Shown: one piece after another, positions 31,805 through 39,003 of the stretch
Numbering within the stretch: position 1 is the first letter of the stretch
How the letters are laid out: every line of letters starts with the position of its first letter
Source: Anaerolineales bacterium
GTDB taxonomy: Bacteria; Chloroflexota; Anaerolineae; Anaerolineales; Villigracilaceae
Reading direction: 5' to 3'
Assembly (NCBI GenBank): GCA_013140605.1
Contig: JABFSL010000111.1
Location: forward strand, 1-39,573
DNA: 39,573 nucleotides
Translations under genes and position numbers: made by a program
The notes under the pieces: model-generated
Databases searched by the model: none
What the model was told of the DNA's origin: nothing
The model's input: only the letters and a program-made list of their open reading frames with translations

Positions 31805-32539
31805 ATGAGCAAATACGATTACAACTACGAAGAGAAACCCGCGCCAAAGAAAAGCGCCAGACTTGAGGTGTGGGATCTATTAAGTATTCTCACGCTTCTG
31901 ACCACGGTTTGCCTTGGCGTGTATTTTGTTTTTGTATTTCTTTTTCCCAACTCCCGTTTTAATCCTTTGCCCCCGGATAATTTTGACCCGAATGCAATTC
32001 CAACAGTGACGCCCACACCCATTGTTTTGGAACCAACCTGGACAGCCACCATTGTGGATGTGACTGAAACCCCAACCCTTTTGCCCACCTTCACATTGGA
32101 GCCTTCGCCTACTTCCTTCTCTCTTGTTCCCCCGACAAAAACCCCTACAATAACACCCACTCCCAAAGCGCCGTTTTCTGCAACTGTAACTTACATTGAC
32201 AGTACCATTATCCACCCGGATGCGGCCTGTAATTGGCAGGGCGTTGGCGGCACGATCGTGGATGCAAATAATGCTGACATGCTCAGGATGACGGTCCGCC
32301 TGGTGGGTATTTACAATAGAAAAACCAAGAATGAATTGACAGTAAGTAGTATTGCGCCCGCCTATGGAAAATCTGGCTTTGAGTTTTTCCTGGGAACTGT
32401 TCCGATCTCATCCAAAGGCGATCTGTATATTCAGATCCTCGACCAGGCTGGCCTGCCTTTATCAGATAATATTTATATAGATACTGTCAATGACTGCTCG
32501 AAGAATCTTGTGCTGGTGCGGTTTAAGAAGAATCCGTAG
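31805..32539 (+). CDS. Membrane-anchored Thr/Pro-rich protein
   Basis: A 244-residue protein that I cannot assign to a family. A short cytosolic N-terminus with YDYNYEEKPAPKKS precedes one TM helix (about 25-48, LLSILTLLTTVCLGVYFVFV). A Thr/Pro-rich linker (about 60-125) presents a C-terminal domain of about 115 residues (about 128-244). That domain contains two cysteines (AACNWQG and NDCSKN) that could form a disulfide. GGAG lies before the ATG. The architecture copies that of the TPR and FW-domain proteins in this window: anchor, TP linker, extracytoplasmic domain. Confidence 0.75.
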   Translation: MSKYDYNYEEKPAPKKSARLEVWDLLSILTLLTTVCLGVYFVFVFLFPNSRFNPLPPDNFDPNAIPTVTPTPIVLEPTWTATIVDVTETPTLLPTFTLEPSPTSFSLVPPTKTPTITPTPKAPFSATVTYIDSTIIHPDAACNWQGVGGTIVDANNADMLRMTVRLVGIYNRKTKNELTVSSIAPAYGKSGFEFFLGTVPISSKGDLYIQILDQAGLPLSDNIYIDTVNDCSKNLVLVRFKKNP

Positions 32540-32547
32540 GTGGGGAA

Positions 32548-32568
32548 AGTAATAAGTGAGAAGTAAAA
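32548..32568 (+). repeat. Heptamer tandem array 4 (AGTAAAA-type units)
   Basis: Three 7-bp units, AGTAATA, AGTGAGA and AGTAAAA, with AGT of a fourth merging into the terminator stem. It is the reverse complement type of the TTTACTT half of array 3. Confidence 0.7.
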
Positions 32569-32597
32569 AGTCCGTCGCGATTTGCGACGGACTTTTT
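32565..32597 (+). terminator. Bidirectional intrinsic terminator
   Basis: AAAAAGTCCGTCGC pairs with GCGACGGACTTTTT, loop GATTT, with T runs on both strands. It serves the gene ending at 32539 (+) and the aminotransferase gene ending at 32624 (-). Confidence 0.9.
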
Positions 32598-32623
32598 TGT
32601 TTGGTTTTATATAATTCTTTCCA

Positions 32624-33541
32624 TCAAACTTCCACATTCCAATTCTGATACTTTGGATGTTTTGCGCGGACAATATTATCAAACAAGGCGCGCAATTTCG
32701 CTGTGACCGGTCCCATCACGCCGGCGCCAATGGGGCGATAGTCCACTTTTGTGGCGGCCACGATCTGGGCGGCGGTTCCCGTCATAAATAATTCTTCAGC
32801 GATGAACACTTCGGTTCGGTCAATGGAACGTTCCACCACTTGAAGTCCCAATTCGTTGCGCGCCAATTCCATTACGCTGCGGCGGGTGATGCCTTCGAGA
32901 ATATTATCCGTTGAAGGCGGCGTGACCAGAACTCCATCACGCATCATGAAGATATTCATTGCAGAACCTTCAGAGACATGCCCATTACTATCAAGCACGA
33001 TCGCTTCGTCAAAGCCCGCGCGATTTGCGTCTGTTTTTATCAAAGCTGAGTTTGCATACGAGCCAGAAACTTTTCCGCGTGCGGGAATCACATTATCGTC
33101 AATACGCCGCCAGGATGAAAATGTCAGGTGAGCGTTCGCGTCGTTCTTTACATATTTCTCGAACGCCATCACGAACATGGAAAATTCATCCCTGAGATCA
33201 TGCAGACGCACCCCGATGCCCATGTCCGCTTTATAGATGGTGGGGCGCAGGTACACATCCTCCTTCCAATCATCCGTCCGCAAAAGATCGAGCGTGAGCT
33301 GTATCAAACTTTCTTCATCGTATGGAACATCCATCGCCATCATGCGCGCTGAATTTAACAAACGATGAAAATGATCGTATGGACGAAAAACGAAGAGACG
33401 TTTCTTCTCTTCGTTCCAATATGCCCGCATACCACTGAATACAGCAGTTCCGTACAAAAAGCCATGAGTGGCTATATTGATTTTAGCGTCACTTAAAGGG
33501 ATAATTTTTCCCTCAAAGAAAGCGTGCTTGGATAGATCCAC
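32624..33541 (-). CDS. ilvE: Branched-chain amino acid aminotransferase
   Basis: A 305-residue class IV PLP aminotransferase for the last step of valine, leucine and isoleucine synthesis. The N-terminal block KHAFFEGKIIPLSDAKINIA and HGFLYGTAVFSGMRAYWN (about 26-43) are typical. The PLP lysine is probably K157 (IPARGKVSGSYANS), and DEAIVLDSNGHVSEGSAMNI (about 178-197) binds the cofactor phosphate region. The start is GTG 33541-33539, chosen because GGAGG lies 5 nt upstream and the length then fits the family (about 305); longer readings have no homology. The gene is divergent from the ArsR-type pair. Confidence 0.93.
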   Translation of the reverse strand: MDLSKHAFFEGKIIPLSDAKINIATHGFLYGTAVFSGMRAYWNEEKKRLFVFRPYDHFHRLLNSARMMAMDVPYDEESLIQLTLDLLRTDDWKEDVYLRPTIYKADMGIGVRLHDLRDEFSMFVMAFEKYVKNDANAHLTFSSWRRIDDNVIPARGKVSGSYANSALIKTDANRAGFDEAIVLDSNGHVSEGSAMNIFMMRDGVLVTPPSTDNILEGITRRSVMELARNELGLQVVERSIDRTEVFIAEELFMTGTAAQIVAATKVDYRPIGAGVMGPVTAKLRALFDNIVRAKHPKYQNWNVEV

Positions 33542-33583
33542 TTGCACCTCCAATAGATTAAATGGAATGTTGCTTGCGCGGAA

Positions 33584-33589
33584 ATTATA
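33584..33589 (-). promoter_or_regulatory. Putative -10 of ilvE
   Basis: TATAAT on - about 43 nt upstream of the GTG start. No strong -35 is seen. Confidence 0.4.
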
Positions 33590-33646
33590 ACCGATTGAAT
33601 CCGCTTCATTTTTTAACTTCAAACTGGTTTTGCTCACAGGCGACTC

Positions 33647-33675
33647 TTGACATTGGAGATTTTTCCTCTTAGAAT
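33647..33675 (+). promoter_or_regulatory. Promoter of the ArsR/DUF2087 pair
   Basis: TTGACA (33647-33652) and TAGAAT (33670-33675) are separated by exactly 17 bp. This is the strongest consensus promoter in the window. The operator palindrome begins in the -10. Confidence 0.8.
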
Positions 33676-33702
33676 CTAATTCGATACACATCGAATTAGA
33701 TT
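33673..33702. promoter_or_regulatory. Perfect 13-bp palindromic operator
   Basis: AATCTAATTCGAT (33673-33685) and ATCGAATTAGATT (33690-33702) are exact inverse complements around ACAC. The palindrome covers the end of the -10 and the expected transcription start of the regulator genes, the usual site for autorepression by an ArsR-family protein. Confidence 0.8.
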
Positions 33703-33716
33703 TACGGAAGTGAAAC

Positions 33717-34274
33717 ATGAATTCAAAGCCTGAAATGCTCGATTTTGTAAAAGCCATGTCCAGCCCTGACCGTTTGCGAATCATCGGTCTGCTTTCGCAG
33801 GAATCCGCCACCCGCGCGAAGATAGCCGCGCGCTTGAATCTTTCAGTGAAGGATTCTCTGACGCATCTTGGTTTTCTTGAACATGTTGGGGCTGTCACCC
33901 AAACAGATGGTGTCTTCACCTTGGACAATGACAAGCTGGCAATACTTGCACGGGAAAAACTTGCAGACGCGCATCCATCTTATACCCTGCCAGATGACTT
34001 GGATGAGAAATCTAAAAGGACGCTGAAAGCCTGCCTTAAATCTGATGGCAGTATCAGACAAATCCCCGCCCCTCCACAGTTGCAGGTGATCCTGAATTAC
34101 CTTATCCAATTCTTTGAATTCGATACGAATTACACGGAGAAGGAAGTCAACACCATTCTGAGACGGTTCAACGAAGATACTGCCGGTCTGCGCCGTGACC
34201 TGGTGGATGCAAAAATGTTAGCCCGCATCAGCGATGGTTCGCGCTACTGGCGTGTGGATGAAGGCTCAAAATGA
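33717..34274 (+). CDS. ArsR-type HTH / DUF2087 regulator 1
   Basis: A 185-residue protein with an N-terminal winged-helix region (about 5-75; MSSPDRLRIIGLLSQESATR and KIAARLNLSVKDSLTHLGFL) and a C-terminal DUF2087 domain (about 110-180; YTEKEVNTILRRFNEDTAGL, then RRDLVDAKMLAR). DUF2087 often occurs fused to or beside ArsR-type regulators, and its ligand is unknown. The recognition helix is less canonical than in the next gene. GGAAG lies before ATG 33717. It is likely to bind the palindrome at 33673-33702 alone or with its partner. Confidence 0.85.
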   Translation: MNSKPEMLDFVKAMSSPDRLRIIGLLSQESATRAKIAARLNLSVKDSLTHLGFLEHVGAVTQTDGVFTLDNDKLAILAREKLADAHPSYTLPDDLDEKSKRTLKACLKSDGSIRQIPAPPQLQVILNYLIQFFEFDTNYTEKEVNTILRRFNEDTAGLRRDLVDAKMLARISDGSRYWRVDEGSK

Positions 34275-34825
34275 GCGATGAAGTTGTCACCTTCTTCAAA
34301 GTCTTCGCGGATGCAAACCGACTCAAAATTGTTGGTCTGCTGGCTCAACAACCATACAGCGTGGAGGAACTCGCCGCGCTGCTTGACCTCAAACCGTCCA
34401 CAGTTTCACATCACCTCGCGAAGCTGGCACAAATCGGACTGGTCAGCGCGAAGACTGAGAGCTACTACAATGTCTATCAACTGGATGAAAAGGCGCTGGA
34501 AACCAAGTCCCGCAATTTGTTCTCGCAGGAGAATCTCGCAGCCTCTGTTGCAGATGTGGATGCCGATGCTTATGACAACAAAGTATTAAAAGATTACATC
34601 CGCAAAGACGGAAGCTTGAAAACGATTCCCGCCCAGCGTAAAAAGTTGGAGGCCGTTTTGCGATATGTCGTGAAAGCCTTTGAGGTGAATAAACGATACA
34701 GCGAGAAAAAAGTCAACGAGATATTGAGCCAGTATCATGAAGATACCGCCAGCTTAAGGCGCGAACTTGTTGGCTATGGATTAATGAAACGCGAAGGCGG
34801 AGGCGGGGAGTACTGGCGCGAATAA
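34271..34825 (+). CDS. ArsR-type HTH / DUF2087 regulator 2
   Basis: A 184-residue paralog starting in an ATGA overlap with the previous gene, so the two are translationally coupled and perhaps form a heterodimer. The ArsR helix-turn-helix is clear: FADANRLKIVGLLAQQPYSV, ELAALLDLKPSTVSHHLAKL (about 33-52). No metal-binding Cys cluster is seen, so metal sensing is not indicated. The C-terminal DUF2087 domain (about 105-180) shows YSEKKVNEILSQYHEDTASL and RRELVGYGLMKR. A strong terminator follows directly. Confidence 0.88.
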   Translation: MSDEVVTFFKVFADANRLKIVGLLAQQPYSVEELAALLDLKPSTVSHHLAKLAQIGLVSAKTESYYNVYQLDEKALETKSRNLFSQENLAASVADVDADAYDNKVLKDYIRKDGSLKTIPAQRKKLEAVLRYVVKAFEVNKRYSEKKVNEILSQYHEDTASLRRELVGYGLMKREGGGGEYWRE

Positions 34826-34826
34826 C

Positions 34827-34859
34827 AAAACGTTCCAACGTTATGCGTTGGAACGTTTT
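34827..34859 (+). terminator. Intrinsic terminator shared by convergent genes
   Basis: AAAACGTTCCAACG pairs with CGTTGGAACGTTTT around TTATG, with TTTTT on + and TTTTG on -. The right arm is also the coding sequence for the last residues of the convergent DUF711 gene. Confidence 0.88.
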
Positions 34860-36058
34860 TCTTTAAGTGAGAAACTTTCATTTCCGCCCAATGGCATATT
34901 CAATGGAGCAGAGTCTAATGGCATGACGCGGCTGTTGGCGAAGAAGGCGAAGTCAAATCCAGTGGCGTCGCCTGCCTGTTTACCGGGGACAGGCATCAGC
35001 CGCGCAGTGAGCGGCTTGTCCAATCGCATTGCCAGCGCTGATAGATCCAGCAAAAGTGGAGCGATCTGCTCGGCAGTGGTATCCCCCGGCAGAGGGACTG
35101 TATCCAATCCCGTTCCGCACACCGCGGAATAAAGTAACGCATCTTTGATCGTCAATGTGCCTTCTGCTGCGCGTTTCGCGAGAACAGAATCTTCGAGAAT
35201 GGGCTGCATGAATCCGCTGAAACCTGTGTGGGGAAAATCGGCGCGGTCAACGGCTTCGGTCAAAATTGCGGCGGCGGCTAATGATCCGTGCAATCCAATT
35301 TTTGGAATTCCCATTTTTTCAACCGCGTTGCCAAGTGAATGTGCATCATCGGGAAACGGCGCAAGGGAAAAGTCAATGCCAATGAAGCTGGTTCTCGATA
35401 ATATCGTTGTTGCGATTTGGGCAATGGCTTGACCATGTCTCTCGATCTCAGTGATTAATGTCTGTCGTCCTTCATCCAGTGTTTGTACTCCGCTAAAAGC
35501 TTTTACCGCCAAATCAGCGGATTCAGTTGCAATCGCAAAGGCAGGTTCATCGTGATCGTGATACGCGGCGGGAAAAAATGGCGCGCCAGCTTTTACATTT
35601 GCTAACGCGGCAAAACGTAAATTGGCAAATCCATCCGGCGTGATCGTGGATGCTTGTTGAATGATCTTTGAGCAGGCTTGAATCGCTTGAAGGGAAATGC
35701 CGTTTTTCCTATCAGCCATCACGCCGCCGAAGAAAATATTTTCACTCGCGGCAATCGCTTCTGGAATGACTGCATAGCTTTCGGGAAATTCGATTAATGC
35801 GGGACCGAGCGCGGCATACGCAACGTTGATCTGCGGCAATAGTTCTGACAGTTGCTGCGCCAGCCGCGGCAGGTCACTTACCTTACCGTTTAATAATTTT
35901 GGAAACGGAATGGTAGCCAGGCGCGTGGTCTGCACTTGATAGCCCGCTGCTTCATATGTAGACTTGGCCTGTACAAGAAACTCCCCTGCTTTTTGCAAGG
36001 CTTTTTCGTCAAGTGGATATTTCGGGTTAAGGAAATAGGTGATGGAACGGATTTTCAT
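34841..36058 (-). CDS. DUF711 (UPF0210-like) family protein
   Basis: A 405-residue protein matching the DUF711 family, whose biochemical role is not known. Recognisable blocks are MKIRSITYFLNPKYPLDEK at the N-terminus, NIFFGGVMADRKNGISLQAI (about 103-122), FPAAYHDHDEPAFAIATESA (about 156-175), and SFIGIDFSLAPFPDDAHSLG (about 224-243). The protein is cytosolic. GAGG lies 5 nt before ATG 36058. It follows the rRNA methyltransferase gene after 18 nt and is probably the last gene of that operon. Its stop codon is in the terminator stem. Confidence 0.85.
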   Translation of the reverse strand: MKIRSITYFLNPKYPLDEKALQKAGEFLVQAKSTYEAAGYQVQTTRLATIPFPKLLNGKVSDLPRLAQQLSELLPQINVAYAALGPALIEFPESYAVIPEAIAASENIFFGGVMADRKNGISLQAIQACSKIIQQASTITPDGFANLRFAALANVKAGAPFFPAAYHDHDEPAFAIATESADLAVKAFSGVQTLDEGRQTLITEIERHGQAIAQIATTILSRTSFIGIDFSLAPFPDDAHSLGNAVEKMGIPKIGLHGSLAAAAILTEAVDRADFPHTGFSGFMQPILEDSVLAKRAAEGTLTIKDALLYSAVCGTGLDTVPLPGDTTAEQIAPLLLDLSALAMRLDKPLTARLMPVPGKQAGDATGFDFAFFANSRVMPLDSAPLNMPLGGNESFSLKEKRSNA

Positions 36059-36076
36059 TTGGCCTCGTTGGAAAGT

Positions 36077-36892
36077 TTAAAGGTTTGAACGTTGTCTTAC
36101 GACTTCGAACATCAATATACTTCCTGCCACGCCTGCATTCAAAGACTCGATTTTTTCAGACATCGGAATGCTAATTTTTTGATTTTCCAATTTCCTTGCG
36201 GATTCGCTTGCGCCCTCCGCTTCACCGCCAATGATCAAAGCAACAGGCTGACGTAAGTCAGTCTCCCAGCAGGATTGACCGTCCATATCAGCCAACAAAA
36301 CCTGTAAACCCTTCGATATGGCTTCGCCACTCAGGGCAACGCCTGCTGACTTTACAACTTGATCTATCTCATCCCAACTCATCGAATGGATCGGCAAACG
36401 GAAATGCGCGCCCATTCCCGAGCGTACCACTTTTGGCGCAAAGGCATCTGTTGTTTCGGGAGGGAGGAGCACAGCTTGCACGCCCGCCGCGGCTGCAGTC
36501 CGCAAGAGTGTGCCGAGATTGCCGGGGTCGCGGATTGTATCTAGTATGAGGATGAAATCACAGTAATAGTAATTGGGAATTGGTAATTGGGCGATTTCAA
36601 GAACCGCGAGAATTCCCTGAGGTGTTTCGGTTTCACTTAAGGATTTCATCAAACCTGTGGCGACTTCTTCAACATCCACACCGCGTGACCTTAGACCTTC
36701 GACCTGCGACCTTCCTCTTTCATTTAGCGACTCGTCATATAAAGCAAACCGAAATCCCCAATTACTATTTACTGCTTCTTCAACAAGCCGCACACCTTCC
36801 ACAAGAAATGCGCCTGCATCGCGTCGTTCCTTTGCGCGGCCCTGTAAGGCGCGGATCAATTTTAGTTTTGGGTTATGGGTGGATGTGATCAT
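36077..36892 (-). CDS. SpoU/TrmH-family RNA 2'-O-methyltransferase
   Basis: A 271-residue SPOUT methyltransferase of the kind that modifies 23S rRNA or tRNA ribose. The N-terminal substrate domain begins ITSTHNPKLKLIRALQGRAK and contains FLVEGVRLVEEA. The three catalytic motifs are LDTIRDPGNLGTLLRTAAAA (about 117-136), ALIIGGEAEGAS (about 220-231) and ISIPMSEKIESLNAGVAGSI (about 241-260). ATG 36892 is chosen by this match; no SD is present. Two heptamer repeat arrays lie inside the reading frame, encoding residues about 59-68 (GRSQVEGLRS region) and about 101-110 (LPIPNYYYCD region). Confidence 0.9.
   Translation of the reverse strand: MITSTHNPKLKLIRALQGRAKERRDAGAFLVEGVRLVEEAVNSNWGFRFALYDESLNERGRSQVEGLRSRGVDVEEVATGLMKSLSETETPQGILAVLEIAQLPIPNYYYCDFILILDTIRDPGNLGTLLRTAAAAGVQAVLLPPETTDAFAPKVVRSGMGAHFRLPIHSMSWDEIDQVVKSAGVALSGEAISKGLQVLLADMDGQSCWETDLRQPVALIIGGEAEGASESARKLENQKISIPMSEKIESLNAGVAGSILMFEVVRQRSNL
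36561..36588 (-). repeat. Heptamer tandem array 5, in coding sequence
   Basis: 7-bp units CAGTAAT, AGTAATT, GGGAATT and GGTAATT, then GGGCGAT. They lie in the linker just before the SAM-binding domain of the rRNA methyltransferase. Confidence 0.65.
36687..36714 (-). repeat. Heptamer tandem array 6, in coding sequence
   Basis: Four units, GACCTTA, GACCTTC, GACCTGC and GACCTTC. The unit is the reverse complement of the GAAGGTC type in array 3. It lies in the N-terminal domain of the rRNA methyltransferase. Confidence 0.8.
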
Positions 36893-36920
36893 TGAAGGAA
36901 AGGATGAGGGATGAAGTAGA

Positions 36921-37487
36921 TCAACCGCGATTAACAGAGTCCCAAACATCGAGGAAAACCTGAACAGTTGCATTGTCAAATAAAACCAGGCGGATAGTTT
37001 GAATAGTTGAATCTTTGATTTCGGAAAAATACTTTTCGATTGCAGAAAAAATAATTCCCGCCGCGCGGTCTTTTGGAAAACCGAATATCCCGGTTGAAAT
37101 GGCAGGCATGGAAATAGATTTGCATTTCAATTCATCAGCAACTCTTAATGAGCCAGTGATCGCGTCTGCTAGTTTATTATCTTCATCGCCGTCGCCCCAC
37201 ACGGGACCCACGGCGTGGATAATGTATTTCGCAGGCAGTGCCCCGCCCGAGGTCCACGCAGGATGCGAGTGGGTGACGAGTCCATGCTGTTGAATCCACT
37301 TATCGCTTTCTTCCTGAATATCATCCCCGCCGCGCCTTACAATCGCCCATGCCACTCCGCCGCCGTGTTGTAAATGTTCATTTGCAGCGTTGACAATGGC
37401 ATCCACTTCATCAGTGGTAATGTCGCCTTGAACAATTTGCAAGGTTTGGCCTGTTGACAATTTTTTTTCAACCAAAATGGTGGTCAT
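36921..37487 (-). CDS. Macrodomain protein (O-acetyl-ADP-ribose deacetylase-like)
   Basis: A 188-residue macrodomain that binds ADP-ribose and, in the MacroD/YmdB-type family, removes acetyl or ADP-ribosyl groups. Visible motifs are IVQGDITTDEVDAIVNAANE (about 18-37), HGGGVAWAIVRRGG (about 41-54), KYIIHAVGPVWGDGDEDNKL and MPAISTGIFGFPKDRAA (about 127-143). These form the distal-ribose and phosphate loops. It leads the - strand operon with the rRNA methyltransferase and DUF711 genes. A TAAAAT box ends 6 nt before the ATG with no SD between, which suggests a leaderless transcript starting just after the rplT terminator. Confidence 0.93.
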   Translation of the reverse strand: MTTILVEKKLSTGQTLQIVQGDITTDEVDAIVNAANEHLQHGGGVAWAIVRRGGDDIQEESDKWIQQHGLVTHSHPAWTSGGALPAKYIIHAVGPVWGDGDEDNKLADAITGSLRVADELKCKSISMPAISTGIFGFPKDRAAGIIFSAIEKYFSEIKDSTIQTIRLVLFDNATVQVFLDVWDSVNRG

Positions 37488-37493
37488 GCGTTG

Positions 37494-37499
37494 ATTTTA
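37494..37499 (-). promoter_or_regulatory. Putative -10 of leaderless macrodomain mRNA
   Basis: TAAAAT on -, 6 nt before ATG 37487. TCGACC lies 16 bp further upstream as a possible -35, inside the rplT terminator stem. Confidence 0.4.
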
Positions 37500-37506
37500 C
37501 CCTGTT

Positions 37507-37540
37507 AAAAAAATTGGTCGAGATTTTCATCCCGACCAAT
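37507..37540 (-). terminator. Terminator of the infC-rpmI-rplT operon
   Basis: ATTGGTCGAGAT (37513-37524) and ATCCCGACCAAT (37529-37540) form a 12-bp stem with one mismatch and loop TTTC. On - it is followed by a run of seven Ts. Confidence 0.92.
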
Positions 37541-37545
37541 TTCAT

Positions 37546-37887
37546 TTATTTTGTTTTTGCTACAACTGCGGCGAATGCCTGCGGATTGCGTACTGCGATA
37601 TCGGCCAGCATCTTGCGATTGAGATCGATATTCGCCTTCTTGAGCGAGGCCACCAACTTGCTGTAAGTGGTTCCGTTCAAACGGGCTGCGGCGTTGATGC
37701 GTGCGATCCACAACTTGCGCAGATCGCGTTTGCGGACGCGGCGATCACGGGTGGCGTACCACAGGCTTTTGAGCATGGCCTCGTTCGCACGTTTGAATAA
37801 CAAGTGCTTCGAGCCGCGCTGGCCTTTCGTGATCTTCAAAATTTTCTTGTGACGTAGATGCCCTTGCGGGCCTCCTTTTACGCGCAT
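37546..37887 (-). CDS. rplT: 50S ribosomal protein L20
   Basis: A 113-residue 23S rRNA-binding protein needed for early 50S assembly. The family blocks are [40 protein letters not shown] and [34 protein letters not shown] precedes ATG 37887. It is the last gene of the translation operon. Where studied, L20 represses this operon by binding its leader; the 100-nt spacer upstream has several short inverted repeats, but I cannot identify an L20 box. Confidence 0.97.
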   Translation of the reverse strand: MRVKGGPQGHLRHKKILKITKGQRGSKHLLFKRANEAMLKSLWYATRDRRVRKRDLRKLWIARINAAARLNGTTYSKLVASLKKANIDLNRKMLADIAVRNPQAFAAVVAKTK

Positions 37888-37989
37888 TTCTTATACCTCC
37901 TGCAAACTCGCGGGCGTCGGTGCGCCTTTGGCACACCAGTTGCGCACACCCGAAAGCCGCAACTAAAAATTGACAACGACCGGAAACTA

Positions 37990-38220
37990 CTATTCCATGT
38001 TAGGGGCTAGGCGTTTAATACGTTTGATGAACTTACGACCTTTAACTACGATCATTTCGCTCAATAACGCCTTGGTGCGGTCCGACGTGCGGCGGCGTAA
38101 ATGGCTCTTGCCGCCTTTGGTTCGCACAAGTATGCCGGAGCCGGTTAAGCGAAATCTTTTGGATGTCGCTTTATGGGTCTTCAGCTTTAATTTACCAGAC
38201 TTCTTTGCTTTGCGAGGCAT
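37990..38220 (-). CDS. rpmI: 50S ribosomal protein L35
   Basis: A 76-residue ribosomal protein, about ten residues longer at the N-terminus than the usual 64-66 (MPRKAKKSGKLKLKTHKATS instead of starting MPKMKTH). The conserved part is KLKTHKATSKRFRLTGSGIL and RRRTSDRTKALLS. AAAGGAGCGAACAGCA precedes the ATG, so the longer start is well supported. It lies between infC and rplT as in most bacteria. Confidence 0.96.
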   Translation of the reverse strand: MPRKAKKSGKLKLKTHKATSKRFRLTGSGILVRTKGGKSHLRRRTSDRTKALLSEMIVVKGRKFIKRIKRLAPNME

Positions 38221-38294
38221 TGCTGTTCGCTCCTTTCAGAAAAATTAACCGCGGATGCTTGCTCCCGCGGGCTATCAACACTATTTGGAATTGC

Positions 38295-38873
38295 CTACGC
38301 TGTAGGATTCGCTTCGCTCTTAACTTCGGCCTGTTCGCTCTTTTCCTTCTTTTTTGGTGCGGCTTTGGCAGGGACCAAAACCACGAGCATTGTGCGGCCT
38401 TCCATTTGCGGCGGAACTTCAACGACTGCCACATCGGAAAGATCCTGAACGATCTCTTTCAAATCTTCAAGCGCAATTTCAGGGTAATCCATTTCGCGGC
38501 CACGGAACTTAACGGTGACGCGCACCTTATGTCCCTGGTTCAGCCAGCGGCGGGCATCATCCACTTTGAAATCGCGGTGAGCTCCGTTCGTCTTTGGACG
38601 CAGTCGGATTTCCTTGACTTCGATCTTTGTCTGGGATTTCCTGGCCTCGCGTTCCTTCTTTGCTTTTTCGTAGATGAACTTGCCAAAGTCCATGACACGA
38701 CAAACAGGTGGTGTGGCGCCGGGCGAGACCTCTACAAGATCCATCTCGGCATCACGGGCAATTTGCAAGGCCTGACGAATCGGTACGACACCGACATTGC
38801 CACCATCTGGCCCGATCAGGCGAACTTCCGCGACGCGGATGCCCTCATTTACTCGAAATTCGTTGGCGCTGAT
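38295..38873 (-). CDS. infC: Translation initiation factor IF-3 with AUC start codon
   Basis: A 192-residue factor that binds the 30S subunit and rejects non-AUG starts and wrong initiator tRNAs. The N-terminal domain begins ISANEFRVNEGIRVAEVRLI. The signature DLVEVSPGATPPVCRVMDFG and the C-terminal HRDFKVDDARRWLNQGHKVR follow. The start is ATC (38873-38871). The frame upstream reads stop-CAT-ATC, there is no ATG, GTG or TTG at the right place, and GAGGAG lies 7 nt before it. A TTG at 38768 would remove half of the N-terminal domain. Unusual start codons in infC allow IF-3 to repress its own translation. The C-terminal Lys/Ala/Glu tail is a small extension. Confidence 0.94.
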   Translation of the reverse strand: MSANEFRVNEGIRVAEVRLIGPDGGNVGVVPIRQALQIARDAEMDLVEVSPGATPPVCRVMDFGKFIYEKAKKEREARKSQTKIEVKEIRLRPKTNGAHRDFKVDDARRWLNQGHKVRVTVKFRGREMDYPEIALEDLKEIVQDLSDVAVVEVPPQMEGRTMLVVLVPAKAAPKKKEKSEQAEVKSEANPTA

Positions 38874-38903
38874 ATGCTACTCCTCTTTAATTATGAAACA
38901 AAT

Positions 38904-38927
38904 CCAGCCATTTACGGCTGGTTTTTT
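38904..38927 (+). terminator. Hairpin with T run in infC leader (antisense orientation)
   Basis: CCAGCC (38904-38909) pairs with GGCTGG (38916-38921), followed on + by six Ts. In the infC mRNA, which is on -, it forms a leader hairpin preceded by As. It may be a regulatory leader structure or a terminator for transcripts entering from the left on +; no + gene is upstream. Confidence 0.45.
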
Positions 38928-38937
38928 AGCGGGGCGA

Positions 38938-38967
38938 ATGATACCATGAAGGCGTATGACTCGTCAA
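38938..38967 (-). promoter_or_regulatory. Promoter of the infC operon
   Basis: TTGACG (38967-38962 on -) and TATCAT (38943-38938) with 18-bp spacing. It predicts a leader of about 58 nt containing the hairpin at 38904-38921. It lies just after the trxA terminator. Confidence 0.6.
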
Positions 38968-38969
38968 TA

Positions 38970-38999
38970 AAATAGAGCCGAGATGCCTCGGCTCTATTT
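38970..38999 (-). terminator. Intrinsic terminator of trxA
   Basis: AAATAGAGCCGAG pairs with CTCGGCTCTATTT around ATGC, a 13-bp perfect stem just after the trxA stop codon at 39004. Confidence 0.85.
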
Positions 39000-39003
39000 A
39001 GTA

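Noticed and set aside
32624-33934. Longer 436-residue reading of the aminotransferase
   Set aside because: The extra N-terminal part runs through the ArsR operator and promoter, has no aminotransferase similarity, and the GTG at 33541 has a good SD.
38163-38975. 270-codon open frame on + across infC and rpmI
   Set aside because: It overlaps two certain ribosomal/translation genes on the other strand and has no ribosome binding site or recognisable domain.
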